Below, one piece after another: positions 55,197 to 64,000 of a DNA stretch of 64,000 nucleotides (position 1 is the first letter of the stretch; each line of letters opens with the position of its first letter). The position numbers and the translations under genes are program-made. The notes under the pieces are model-generated. The model was given only the letters and a program-made list of their open reading frames with translations, was not told the DNA's origin and searched no databases. This stretch comes from Pseudosulfitobacter sp. DSM 107133 (GTDB lineage: Bacteria > Pseudomonadota > Alphaproteobacteria > Rhodobacterales > Rhodobacteraceae), in NCBI RefSeq assembly GCF_022788695.1, contig NZ_CP085154.1, positions 1,178,001-1,242,000 on the forward strand. The letters run 5' to 3'.

Positions 55197-56135
55197 TTAC
55201 CTAGTCTGAGATTTCACCGACGGATCAAACAGCCGCCGCAAAGCGCCATATTGGCTAAGGCCAACACCTGCCAAAATCAGAACCAGCGCCAGCAGCAAGG
55301 ATGGCGGCGCGGGTTCGCCCAGCAGAATGATCCCCATGACCACCGACCAGATCGGCACCTGATAGTTGGTCAGGGACATGAACACCGGCCCGGCGGTGCG
55401 CACCACCGTCACCCGCAAGAAATTCGCGGCGGCGGTGGGCACCAGGCCCAAAAAGGCAATAATCAGCAAGGTTTGCGTCGAGGGCATTGGCGGGGGGCCC
55501 TCAACGATCAATGCGGCGGGAAGGACAATGGCGCTTGCGATCAGCAGCAGAGCGGTGCTTAGGCCGATGGGATCGACCTGCGGCAAACGGCGCATCAGCA
55601 CCGACGATGTGCCATAGCAACAGGCCGCCGCAATACAGGCCGCGCGGCCTGCGGTTTCCATCCCCGCGCCGGTGCTTTCAAAGGCATCACCGCCGATCAA
55701 CACGCACACACCTGAAAACCCGATCAGAAAACCTGCTGCGCGCCGCCATGTCAGCCGCTCTCCTGGCACCAGAAAATGCGCCAGCGGCAGCACGGTCAGT
55801 GCGACCGAGGCCATCGAAACGCCAGCAAAACCAGAGGTCACATATTGCTGCCCCCACGCCAGCAGCATGAACGGAATTGCCGAACTGAACGCACCGATTG
55901 CGACCATCGCACCCCATGTGGCAGGGCGGGGCGATTGCGCGAACAATCGTCCGCCCATGGCCTGCCAGATGACCAGCATCAATACGGCGGCAAAGACAAT
56001 GCGCCCTGCGGCCAGCCAAAAGGCCGTGATGCCGGTCAGCGCCAATTCGGTTACCAAAAACGTTCCGCCCCAGGTGAAAGCCAGAACGGCAATCAGCATC
56101 CAGCTTTTTCCGGTAATTTCCGTTGTCTGCGTCAT
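55197..56135 (-). CDS. EamA-family (DMT) transporter
   Basis: 312 residues with ten membrane segments. First repeat begins VLAFTWGGTFLVTELAL, second AACCYGTSSVLMRRLP; the end LANFLRVTVV-type FLRVTVVRTAGPVFMSL and YQVPIWSVVMGIILLGEP is the usual EamA close. The start at 56135 is the first Met before helix one. Substrate unknown. It is downstream of ilvC, but the ilvC terminator lies between. Confidence 0.88.
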   Translation of the reverse strand: MTQTTEITGKSWMLIAVLAFTWGGTFLVTELALTGITAFWLAAGRIVFAAVLMLVIWQAMGGRLFAQSPRPATWGAMVAIGAFSSAIPFMLLAWGQQYVTSGFAGVSMASVALTVLPLAHFLVPGERLTWRRAAGFLIGFSGVCVLIGGDAFESTGAGMETAGRAACIAAACCYGTSSVLMRRLPQVDPIGLSTALLLIASAIVLPAALIVEGPPPMPSTQTLLIIAFLGLVPTAAANFLRVTVVRTAGPVFMSLTNYQVPIWSVVMGIILLGEPAPPSLLLALVLILAGVGLSQYGALRRLFDPSVKSQTR

Positions 56136-56305
56136 GTCGGGAGGCCTTTTTTCTGGGCGGGGGCCTGTTTGCCCTGCAATCACCTTTGCACGTCTTTGCC
56201 GCGCGAAGTTTTGATGCGCGTCAAAGCATTTCATACCGGCGATGTCGAGCGGATTAGGCAGGCATCGCAACTGCGCCGCGCATCTGCAAGACAGGGGGCA
56301 GAAAC

Positions 56306-56334
56306 AAAAAGCCCCGGCGCAATGGCCGGGGCTT
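56306..56334 (-). terminator. Intrinsic terminator after ilvC
   Basis: On the minus strand: ten-pair stem AAGCCCCGGC/GCCGGGGCTT with a 6-base loop, followed by TTTTT. It starts 25 bases after the ilvC stop. Confidence 0.92.
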
Positions 56335-56358
56335 GAACCTGTTCACAAGTGAAAAGGT

Positions 56359-57456
<1,098 letters not shown>

Positions 57457-57474
57457 TTATTTGGCAAGACGAAG

Positions 57475-57489
57475 GGTGAATCATTCGCC
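57475..57489. promoter_or_regulatory. Near-perfect palindrome between ilvC and the Lrp genes
   Basis: GGTGAATCATTCGCC, palindromic except for one pair. It is flanked by TTTGGCAA (57460-57467) and its inverted copy TTGCCAAA (57494-57501). Lrp/AsnC proteins often bind such sites upstream of their own gene, so this is a candidate autoregulatory and ilvC operator. Confidence 0.45.
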
Positions 57490-57513
57490 AAAATTGCCAA
57501 AGGCATAAAAATC

Positions 57514-57969
57514 ATGCTTGATGATCTGGACCGACGCATTCTGCGCCAATGGCAGGCGGACCCGACCCTGTCGCCTGCGGAGCTGGCCGAACGCTGTGGT
57601 ATGACACCCGCGCGGGTGCAGCGGCGGCAGATGCGGCTGATGGACACCGGCGCGGTCAAGGGCGTGCGGGCGGTGATCGATTGGCAGGCGTTGGGCTATT
57701 CCGTCGAGGTGTCGCTGCGCGTGACGCTGGACAAGACCGTCGCTGCGGCCTTTGACGAGTTTCTGAAAGCGGCGCGCGAGGTGCCCGAGGTGGTCGAGAT
57801 CCAGACCTTTCTGGGGCGTGTCGACGTGCGGCTGTCGGTGATCGCGCAGGATATGGCGCATTACCAGCGGGTGTACCGGACGCGGGTGCTGACCCTGCCG
57901 CATATCGCGGACATCGAACCGTTGATGCATGTGGCGCGGATCAAATCAGACGAGCGGTTGCCGATATGA
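57514..57969 (+). CDS. Lrp/AsnC-family regulator (first of a tandem pair)
   Basis: 151 residues. N-terminal helix-turn-helix (LDDLDRRILRQWQADPTLSP, AELAERCGMTPARVQRR) and C-terminal RAM/ligand domain (VPEVVEIQTFLGRVDVRL). Start at 57514, with AAAGG before it; the same frame is open far upstream but that is antisense to ilvC. The stop overlaps the second regulator (ATGA). Confidence 0.9.
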   Translation: MLDDLDRRILRQWQADPTLSPAELAERCGMTPARVQRRQMRLMDTGAVKGVRAVIDWQALGYSVEVSLRVTLDKTVAAAFDEFLKAAREVPEVVEIQTFLGRVDVRLSVIAQDMAHYQRVYRTRVLTLPHIADIEPLMHVARIKSDERLPI

Positions 57970-58424
57970 CGGAGCTGGACGACATCGACCGCGCGCTGCT
58001 GCGCGCGCTGGCGCTGGATGCCACGCAAAGCGCCGGCGCGTTGGGACGTGATCTGGGCCTGTCGCAGCCCGCCACATGGCGTCGGATCAAGCGCCTGAAA
58101 GACAGCGGCGTGATCGCGGGCCACCGTTTGCAGATTGATGCCGAGGCTGTGGGCTTTGGCGTGACCGTGTTCCTGGGGGTGAAACTGGCGACCAAGGGGC
58201 GCGTCAGTCTGGAAGACTTTGAACGGGCGGTGACGGCGATCCCCGAGGTGCAGACGGTCGAACATGTTCTGGGCCTGTATGATTACCGCCTGCGCGTCGT
58301 GGCGCGGGATCTGTCCGATTTTGAACGGGTGTTGCGGCGGCGGATCATGACCTTGCCGGGGGCGGGGGATGTCGAGGCAAACGTGCTGCTGAGTGAAGAG
58401 CGGCTGACCGGCCCGATCAGCTGA
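57966..58424 (+). CDS. Lrp/AsnC-family regulator (second of a tandem pair)
   Basis: 152 residues, same domain order as its neighbour (LDDIDRALLRALALDATQSA; LGRDLGLSQPATWRRIKRL; RAM domain with VLGLYDYRLRVVARDL). The two differ over most of their length. Small paired Lrp proteins can form mixed octamers, so joint action is possible. An aminotransferase gene follows after about 60 bases. Confidence 0.9.
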   Translation: MTELDDIDRALLRALALDATQSAGALGRDLGLSQPATWRRIKRLKDSGVIAGHRLQIDAEAVGFGVTVFLGVKLATKGRVSLEDFERAVTAIPEVQTVEHVLGLYDYRLRVVARDLSDFERVLRRRIMTLPGAGDVEANVLLSEERLTGPIS

Positions 58425-58486
58425 TCTGGCAATTGGGGCCGCGTAGGCTTAGGTGTGTGGCAAAGTCAGACCGAAGGAGCCCGATC

Positions 58487-59611
58487 ATGGCATTGCTTGA
58501 CACCGTTGACCCGCAAGGGATGGATGAATTCTCGGTGGTCTTCACCGACCGCTCGCTGAACCACATGTCTGCCGCCTTTCAGAAGGTGATGAAGGATATT
58601 TCGGCGATGCTGAAAGAGGTCTATGGCGCCGATGCCGTGGCCATCGTGCCCGGTGGCGGCACCTATGGGATGGAAGCGGTCGCCCGCCAGTTCGCCCGTG
58701 GTGCCCGCGTGCTGGTCGTGCGTAACGGTTGGTTCAGCTACCGCTGGAGCCAGATCATCGAAAGCGGGGATCTGACCGGCGAGGCGACCGTTCTGAAAGC
58801 GCGCCAGTCGGGGAACGCCTCACCGTCACCCTTTGTCCCCGCACCCATCGAAGAGGTTGTGGCCGCCATCCGCGATGGCAAGCCCGAGATCGTCTTTGCC
58901 CCGCACGTGGAAACCAGCGCCGGTGTGATCCTGCCCGATGACTATGTCGCCGCGATGGCCGCCGCCGCTCATGAGGTCGGCGCCCTGATGGTGCTGGATT
59001 GTATCGCTTCGGGCTGTGCCTGGGTCGACATGCGCAAGCTGGGCGTCGATGTGCTGTTGTCCGCGCCGCAAAAGGGGTGGAGTGCCGCCCCTTCGGCCGG
59101 TCTGGTGATGATGTCCGACCGTGCGCTGGCGCGGATGGAGCAGACCACGTCCGACAGCTTTGCCATCGATTTGAAGAAATGGCACCAGATCATGCAGGCC
59201 TATGAAAACGGTGGTCATGCCTATCATGCGACCATGCCCACGGATGCCCTGCGGGCGTTCCGTGACACGATGGTCGAGACGCGCGATTACGGGTTCGGGC
59301 GGCTGAAAGAGGCGCAATGGCAGCTGGGCGATGCGGTGCGCAAGATGCTGGCGGATCGTGGGGTGATCTCGGTGGCCGCAGACGGCTTTGGCGCGCCGGG
59401 AGTTGTGGTGTCCTATACCGCCGATCCGCAAATCCAGAACGGCAAGAAGTTCGCCGCCGAAGGGATGCAGATTGCCGCCGGTGTGCCGCTGGCCTGCGAC
59501 GAGCCTGCGGATTTCTCGACCTTCCGGCTGGGGCTGTTCGGGCTGGACAAGCTTTATGACGTGGACGCCACGCTGGCGCGTCTGGAAACGGTTCTCGACA
59601 AGGTGCTGTAA
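58487..59611 (+). CDS. Class V aminotransferase (alanine-glyoxylate/serine type)
   Basis: PLP enzyme of fold type I, 374 residues. Asp171 (LMVLDCIASGCAWVDM) and Lys196 (LLSAPQKGWSAAPSAGLVM) are the cofactor residues. The N-terminal part (VPGGGTYGMEAVARQF) fits the serine/alanine-glyoxylate aminotransferase group. AAGGAG lies seven bases before the ATG at 58487. Being next to two Lrp-type genes, it could be their target. Substrate not certain. Confidence 0.88.
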   Translation: MALLDTVDPQGMDEFSVVFTDRSLNHMSAAFQKVMKDISAMLKEVYGADAVAIVPGGGTYGMEAVARQFARGARVLVVRNGWFSYRWSQIIESGDLTGEATVLKARQSGNASPSPFVPAPIEEVVAAIRDGKPEIVFAPHVETSAGVILPDDYVAAMAAAAHEVGALMVLDCIASGCAWVDMRKLGVDVLLSAPQKGWSAAPSAGLVMMSDRALARMEQTTSDSFAIDLKKWHQIMQAYENGGHAYHATMPTDALRAFRDTMVETRDYGFGRLKEAQWQLGDAVRKMLADRGVISVAADGFGAPGVVVSYTADPQIQNGKKFAAEGMQIAAGVPLACDEPADFSTFRLGLFGLDKLYDVDATLARLETVLDKVL

Positions 59612-59612
59612 G

Positions 59613-59711
59613 AGCACTTTCGAAAAAAACTGGATCACTTAACGCTGCCTGAAATCATAGATTTCAACGCGTTAAGTGATAACCCTTGTATTAGGTTTTC
59701 CGAGAAGTGCT
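59613..59711. repeat. Three-tier palindromic element between convergent genes
   Basis: Exactly fills the gap between two stop codons. Outer arms: AGCACTTTCGAAAAAAAC (59613-59630) and GGTTTTCCGAGAAGTGCT (59694-59711), inverted copies with a few changes. Middle arms, perfect: ATCACTTAACGC (59634-59645) with GCGTTAAGTGAT (59669-59680). Inner hairpin, perfect: TGAAATC-ATA-GATTTCA (59650-59666). It could be a small non-autonomous mobile element or a bidirectional terminator. Confidence 0.75.
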
Positions 59712-60905
59712 TTAACGCACCCCAAGGCCCATCTGCATCAGTGTCTTGCGCACCGGTGCCAGCGCATAGAGCGCATTCAACCCCAACGCCCGTGCATCCC
59801 GCAGCGCGGGCGTGCTGACCTGCGATGCGCGGTTCAGCGCATCAATCCCTGCCACCCGCACGCGCATGTCGCGGATGCGCGCGTCGTGATAGGCGTCCAG
59901 CATTTGTGCATCGCCCAGATGGTCGTGCCGCGCCAGCGCCAGGTCCAGCAGGGTCGACAGATCAGACAGGCTCATGTTCAGCCCCTGCGCGCCGATGGGC
60001 GGCACCACATGCGCGGCCTCGGCCATCAGGGCGATGCGTTGCCCGCTGAGGCGTTCGGCCTGTTGGCTGATGATCGGCCAGATGGTGCGGTTCGAGGCCA
60101 GCGTCAGCGGCCCGAACAGGTGGCAGCTGCGCAGCGACATTGCGGCCTCGAAGGCTTCGGTGTCCAGCGCCATCCGTGCAACGGTTGCAGGGCCGTCGTC
60201 CATCCACACCACGGCAGAGCAGGGCAGCCCCTCGTGATCCGGCAGCGGCACCAGCGTGAACGGCCCGCCGGTGCGGTGCACTTCGGTCGAGACATTGTCG
60301 TGCGGGATCGGGTGGGTCACGGCAAAGGCCAGCGCCTTTTGTCCATAGCGCGTTGTTTTCACGTCAATCCCGGCCGCTTGCCGCATCGGTGAATTGCGCC
60401 CGTCGGCGGCGATCACCAGCCTGGCGCGCACGTTTGTGCCATCGTCGAGCTTTACCCGCGCCTCTGCGGTGCGGGTCAGCAGGCTGGCGGTGCCGGTGCC
60501 GGGGCGGAAATCGACGTTGGGCAGGTCGTGCAAACGCGCCACCATCTCGCGCCGCAGCCGCCAGTTGGGCAGGTTCCAGCCAAAGGGCAGGTCGGAGATA
60601 TCCGCCGCACGGAAATCACGGGTCAGACGGGGGGTGCCCTCCGCACCGCCCGCGTCAACGATGCGCATGATCTTCAGCGGGGCGGCGTAGGGTTCCAGCC
60701 GCTCCCACAGGCCTGCGGTTTTCAGAACCTCGCGGGCGGGTTGCAGCATGGCCGTGGTGCGCATGTCGGCGCCTGTGGCCTCGCGTTCGGTGATGGGCGG
60801 GGCGGGATCGACACAGATCACGTCAAAGCCCGCCGTGCCAAAGGCCGCCGCCGCAGTCAGCCCGGCGACGCCGCCGCCGGAAATCAGGATATCGGTTTCA
60901 ATCAT
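59712..60905 (-). CDS. UbiH/UbiF-family FAD-dependent hydroxylase
   Basis: 397 residues, a flavin monooxygenase of the ubiquinone-hydroxylase family. FAD fold ISGGGVAGLTAAAAFG; substrate/NADPH DG motif VIAADGRNSPMRQAAG; and the second FAD motif MAEAAHVVPPIGAQGLNM, in which the usual GDAAH reads AEAAH (Glu in place of Asp is known in alphaproteobacterial members). It presumably hydroxylates the ubiquinone ring; which position is not clear. Start at 60905. Confidence 0.88.
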   Translation of the reverse strand: MIETDILISGGGVAGLTAAAAFGTAGFDVICVDPAPPITEREATGADMRTTAMLQPAREVLKTAGLWERLEPYAAPLKIMRIVDAGGAEGTPRLTRDFRAADISDLPFGWNLPNWRLRREMVARLHDLPNVDFRPGTGTASLLTRTAEARVKLDDGTNVRARLVIAADGRNSPMRQAAGIDVKTTRYGQKALAFAVTHPIPHDNVSTEVHRTGGPFTLVPLPDHEGLPCSAVVWMDDGPATVARMALDTEAFEAAMSLRSCHLFGPLTLASNRTIWPIISQQAERLSGQRIALMAEAAHVVPPIGAQGLNMSLSDLSTLLDLALARHDHLGDAQMLDAYHDARIRDMRVRVAGIDALNRASQVSTPALRDARALGLNALYALAPVRKTLMQMGLGVR

Positions 60906-60954
60906 GTCGGTGATCCTAGTACGGCGCGCGGCGCAGGAAAGGCGGCAAAGCGTC

Positions 60955-61602
60955 CTATCCGACGAGCCGCGCCAGAAACCCCGACAGATCGTCGGTGTGA
61001 TGGTGGATGTGATCGGCAGGGGCGGCAACGTCTGCCACATGCACGGTGCGCATCCCCATCGCATGCGGGGCGGCCAGATTGCGGGTGTCGTCCTCGAACA
61101 TCGCGGCAACCTCGGGGCGCAGCCCGTCGGTGGCAAAGATCGTTTCGAAGGCCGCGCGGTCGGGCTTGGGCAGGAAATTGGCGTGTTCAACCCCGTAGAT
61201 CGCGTCGAAACAGCCCGCCAGCCCGCGCGCGGCCAGCACCCGTTCGGCATAGGGACCGCTGCCGTTGGTATAGACGATGCGCTGCCCGGGCAGGGCACGC
61301 AGCCGCGCGGCGAGTTCGGCATCGGCTGTCAGATGGCTCAGGTCGATGTCGTGCACATCTGTGAGGTACGGCGCCGGATCGACGCCATGTTCGCGCATCA
61401 GTCCGGCCAGCGTCGTGCCGTGCGTGCGCCAGTAGTGCAGGCGCAAACGGTCCGCCTCGGCGCGGTCGACGCCAAGCGAGTCCATCACATAGGCGGTCAT
61501 GCGCACCTCGATCTGATCGAACAGGCGCGCCGAAGGGTGATACAGCGTGTTGTCGAGGTCAAAGACCCAGGACGTTACATGGGAGAAGTCTGGATTGGGC
61601 AT
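60955..61602 (-). CDS. HAD-family pyrimidine 5'-nucleotidase-like protein
   Basis: 215 residues. The HAD nucleophile motif is VFDLDNTLYHPSARLF; the Thr/Ser motif is IVYTNGSGPYAERVL, Lys is in NFLPKPDRAAFETI and the acidic motif is MFEDDTRNL. This set matches the yeast SDT1-type pyrimidine 5'-nucleotidase group. The start at 61602 is chosen from MPNPDFSHVTSWVFDLDN. Divergent from a GntR regulator. Confidence 0.88.
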   Translation of the reverse strand: MPNPDFSHVTSWVFDLDNTLYHPSARLFDQIEVRMTAYVMDSLGVDRAEADRLRLHYWRTHGTTLAGLMREHGVDPAPYLTDVHDIDLSHLTADAELAARLRALPGQRIVYTNGSGPYAERVLAARGLAGCFDAIYGVEHANFLPKPDRAAFETIFATDGLRPEVAAMFEDDTRNLAAPHAMGMRTVHVADVAAPADHIHHHTDDLSGFLARLVG

Positions 61603-61708
61603 GCCCCGTGGTAGGCCCGCCCGCGCGCTTGTGCAAGCGCCAAGGCTTGCGCACCCGCGCCCCGCGCCCTTAGGGTGCGCGCAAGACTGCCAAAGGCCGG
61701 AGCGCGTG

Positions 61709-62353
61709 ATGAAACCAGTGAACACCGATGCCTATTCGATGATCCTCGAAGCCATCGACATGGGGAAATACCGCCCCGGCGACCGGTTGGTGGAAAGCGA
61801 ACTGGCTGACAGGTTCGGTATGTCGCGCACGCCGATCCGCGAGGCCCTGCAACGGCTTGAGACGCAATCGCTGCTGGCGCGCGACGGGCGCAGCCTGATC
61901 GTGGCGTCGCTGGACCACAACCAGATGGCCGAACTGTATGTGGTGCGCGGCGAGCTTGAGGGGCTGGCCGCCAACCTTGCCGCCCGCCATGCCACCGCCG
62001 AAGAGGTGCGCGTGCTGCGCGAGATGGTCGCGGCGGACAACAAACTGCTGAACGATCCGGCAGCGATGGCCCGCGCCAACCGGCGGTTTCACAAACAGAT
62101 CCATCTGGCGTCACACAACCGCTATCTGGTGCAGCAACTGGATCTGGTGCACCGCAGCATGGCGTTGATGGCGACAACATCGCTGGCCGCAGAGGGGCGC
62201 GCCGAGATCGCCCAGCAGGAACACGACGCCATCGTGCGCGCCATCGAGGCGGGTGACGGGGCTGCGGCCGGGGCTGCCTTGCGCGAGCATATCTCGGTGG
62301 CCTTCATGACGCGGCTGAAACTGGATGCGGCGCGGCGCGAGGAAGAGGGTTGA
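61709..62353 (+). CDS. GntR-family regulator, FCD subgroup
   Basis: 214 residues. Winged helix: YRPGDRLVESELADRFGMSR and TPIREALQRLE. FCD domain: LYVVRGELEGLAANLAARHA with metal-binding His residues later (FHKQIHLASHN and REHISVAF). Such proteins usually sense sugar acids or other organic acids; the ligand is unknown. GGAG lies six bases before the ATG at 61709. Confidence 0.92.
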   Translation: MKPVNTDAYSMILEAIDMGKYRPGDRLVESELADRFGMSRTPIREALQRLETQSLLARDGRSLIVASLDHNQMAELYVVRGELEGLAANLAARHATAEEVRVLREMVAADNKLLNDPAAMARANRRFHKQIHLASHNRYLVQQLDLVHRSMALMATTSLAAEGRAEIAQQEHDAIVRAIEAGDGAAAGAALREHISVAFMTRLKLDAARREEEG

Positions 62354-62414
62354 GAGATACAGTTTCTCAGGGCCGCAGTCTGCCGGGCAGGGGCCGCGAA
62401 AACAGGAGTTGGTG

Positions 62415-63224
62415 ATGGACCATCCTGAGACGATCAAAACAATCCTTGATGCGCTAAGCGACACGCCCGACATCAGGGCGCTGTTTCTCAGTGGAAGCTA
62501 TGCGAATGGAATGGCCGACGCCTATAGCGATATCGACTTTGTTCTGGTGGCAAAGGATGGCGCAACCGATGCCATTGCCGGACAGTGGCATGAAGCCGTC
62601 GCGCAGACCGGAGAGATCGTGCTGTGGTGGGACAGGACGACTGTGCCTGTTCTGATCAATGCCATCACTGCCGACTGGACGCGCACCGATGTGATTATCC
62701 TGAAACCCGAGCAGTTGGCAGCACACACGCAACACAGCCTGAAACCGTTGTTCGACCATGACAATCTGTATGACGGGCTGGCCGCCGCGCCCGTGCCTGC
62801 GGGGCCGAACCTTGAAAAATTCACATACCAGATCGAGGAATTCATCCGTATTCTGGGCCTGCTGCACCTTGCCGCGGGGCGCGCGGAATACATCAATGGT
62901 GTTCTGGGCGTCTATCATCTGCGCAATCTTCTGGTCGCGTTGCTGATCGAAGAGACCAACGCCCCGAACCGTGGTGGCGTGCTGCATTTGAACCGGCTTA
63001 TCACCGACGCGCAAAAGGCGCTGTTGGTGTCATTGCCCTCGCCTGTTCCCGAACGGGAGGCAATGATTGCCGCCCATCTTGCCTATGCCAAAGCCTATTT
63101 GCCCCGCGCGCGCAGGCGCGCCCGCCAGATCGGTGTGGATTGGCCCGAGCGGTTCGAGGCGGTGACTTGGGACAGGCTGGACCAGACATTGGGGATTAAG
63201 CGGCCCTACGCGATGGAAGACTAA
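62415..63224 (+). CDS. Nucleotidyltransferase-domain protein
   Basis: 269 residues. The pol-beta-type nucleotidyltransferase motif is FLSGSYANGMADAYSDIDF (Gly27-Ser28, Asp39, Asp41), followed by a helical C-terminal part (LGLLHLAAGRAEYINGVLGV). The layout is that of aminoglycoside-adenylyltransferase-like proteins, but no resistance role can be inferred. AGGAG lies before the ATG at 62415. It is 61 bases after the GntR gene and may be cotranscribed. Confidence 0.8.
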   Translation: MDHPETIKTILDALSDTPDIRALFLSGSYANGMADAYSDIDFVLVAKDGATDAIAGQWHEAVAQTGEIVLWWDRTTVPVLINAITADWTRTDVIILKPEQLAAHTQHSLKPLFDHDNLYDGLAAAPVPAGPNLEKFTYQIEEFIRILGLLHLAAGRAEYINGVLGVYHLRNLLVALLIEETNAPNRGGVLHLNRLITDAQKALLVSLPSPVPEREAMIAAHLAYAKAYLPRARRRARQIGVDWPERFEAVTWDRLDQTLGIKRPYAMED

Positions 63225-63256
63225 CCCAGCCTCCTGTCTGTTTGACTGTCTGGACC

Positions 63257-64000
63257 CTAAACATCCTCTGTCGCCTCGGCGTAGCCGTGCTGGGTCTTGT
63301 CCCAAAAGAACGGCTGCGCGATCATTTCGTGCAGCGCCTTATAGGCGGCCAGCGCGCCCAGCGGGAAATAAAACGGCATTGTCGGCACCCACATCAGCAG
63401 ATGGCGGTGGGGGCGCCCGGATACGGCGGCCAGCCCCAGTGTCAGGTTCAGCAGTTCGGAAATCACAAATACGACGGTCATTGCCCATACGACCTGCGGC
63501 CCCAAGGTCAGATGCACCGGATGCGGCAGCCCCAGCGGGATCAGCCAGAACGACCATAAAAACGGCGCTGCGGCAAACTGGGTGAAGGTCGCCAGAAAGA
63601 TCACCTGCAAGCCCATCACCCGCTTCCACCCCAACTCGCGCAGCAACTGGCGCGGATGGCGCATGTGGACGAAATAGGTGATCATGAACCCCTTCAGCCA
63701 GCGCGAACGTTGCCGCACCCAACGCCAGGGGCGGCAATTGGCCTCTTCGTGGGTGACGGTGGGCAGCAGTTCGGTGCGATAGCCGTGGCGCGCCAGTCGC
63801 ACGCCCAGATCGGCATCTTCGGTGACATTGTGCGCGTCCCAGCCGCCCAGGTCTTCCAGAATGTCGCGGCGGAAAAACAACGTCGTGCCGCCCAACGGAA
63901 TCACCAGCCCCAACCGCGCGATGCCCGGCAGAACCAGTCGCCACCACGTCGCATATTCGATGGTGAAACAGCGCGACATCCAGTTGGTGCGGGGGTTGTA
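63257..64000 (-). CDS. Family 2 glycosyltransferase, C-terminal part (truncated by window edge)
   Basis: About 248 residues are inside the window; the start lies beyond 64000. Visible parts: PLGGTTLFFRRDILEDLGGW, the catalytic acidic motif VTEDADLGVRLARHGYR, the processive QxxRW motif in RQRSRWLKGFM, then four or five membrane segments. This places it with membrane-bound polysaccharide-making enzymes of the cellulose-synthase-like group. Product unknown. No signal for a terminator was found in the 32 bases before it. Confidence 0.88.
   Translation of the reverse strand, partial: YNPRTNWMSRCFTIEYATWWRLVLPGIARLGLVIPLGGTTLFFRRDILEDLGGWDAHNVTEDADLGVRLARHGYRTELLPTVTHEEANCRPWRWVRQRSRWLKGFMITYFVHMRHPRQLLRELGWKRVMGLQVIFLATFTQFAAAPFLWSFWLIPLGLPHPVHLTLGPQVVWAMTVVFVISELLNLTLGLAAVSGRPHRHLLMWVPTMPFYFPLGALAAYKALHEMIAQPFFWDKTQHGYAEATEDV

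Overview
The window is GC-rich chromosomal DNA, almost completely filled with genes, and every recognisable gene is of alphaproteobacterial type. The Roseobacter group (Rhodobacteraceae) fits best. The reasons are the close match of the omega-aminotransferase to the marine Ruegeria/Silicibacter type, the hflK-hflC-DUF2065-degP block, the glyQ/glyS region, the FolE2-type GTP cyclohydrolase, a SAM-II riboswitch before metZ, and intergenic repeats of a kind common in this group. No phage, integrase, transposase, rRNA, tRNA or CRISPR array was recognised. It looks like core chromosome with a few accessory genes.

Layout. 0-6.5 kb: pyrG and secG (minus), a cobalt-type nitrile hydratase operon (alpha, beta, activator), a small membrane protein, then purA with two small downstream genes. 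6.5-12.7 kb: a very acidic 753-residue protein of unknown function, thiamine pyrophosphokinase, a DMT exporter, serine dehydratase coupled to a GST. 13-20.4 kb: a Hint-domain protein, rpiA-gor, then hflK-hflC-DUF2065 and a DegP protease, a membrane/periplasm quality-control group. 20.4-28.2 kb: a lipoprotein, [2Fe-2S] ferredoxin with an FG-GAP protein, purD, xseA, a cyclase-family hydrolase, a class III aminotransferase and a small secreted protein. 28.4-34.2 kb: a NuoE-NuoF fusion of formate-dehydrogenase type without its catalytic partner, a lytic transglycosylase, ftsY, a DMT transporter and yciB.

34.2-44 kb: an alpha/beta hydrolase divergent from metZ. metZ has a full control region: promoter, SAM-II riboswitch and intrinsic terminator. 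Then folE2, a DUF1127 protein, trkH translationally coupled to a ThDP enzyme, and a SPOR/peptidoglycan-binding protein with a dead trypsin-like domain. 44-54.6 kb: glyQ, a small membrane-anchored protein, glyS, a pyruvate-phosphate-dikinase-like protein with an altered ATP-grasp site, a SleB-type cell wall hydrolase, and an overlapping folB-folP-glmM operon. 54.6-64 kb: a membrane protein, a DMT transporter, ilvC divergent from two overlapping Lrp/AsnC regulators and a class V aminotransferase, a three-tier palindromic element, a UbiH-family hydroxylase, a HAD nucleotidase, a GntR/FCD regulator, a nucleotidyltransferase and a truncated family 2 glycosyltransferase.

No complete new system stands out. 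The items most worth following are two proteins whose catalytic residues are lost (the trypsin-like protein at 42-43.8 kb and the PPDK-like protein at 47.9-50.4 kb), the acidic protein at 6.5-8.8 kb, the FolB protein with an unexplained second domain, the palindromic element at 59.6 kb, and the two families of intergenic repeats that sit directly behind genes.
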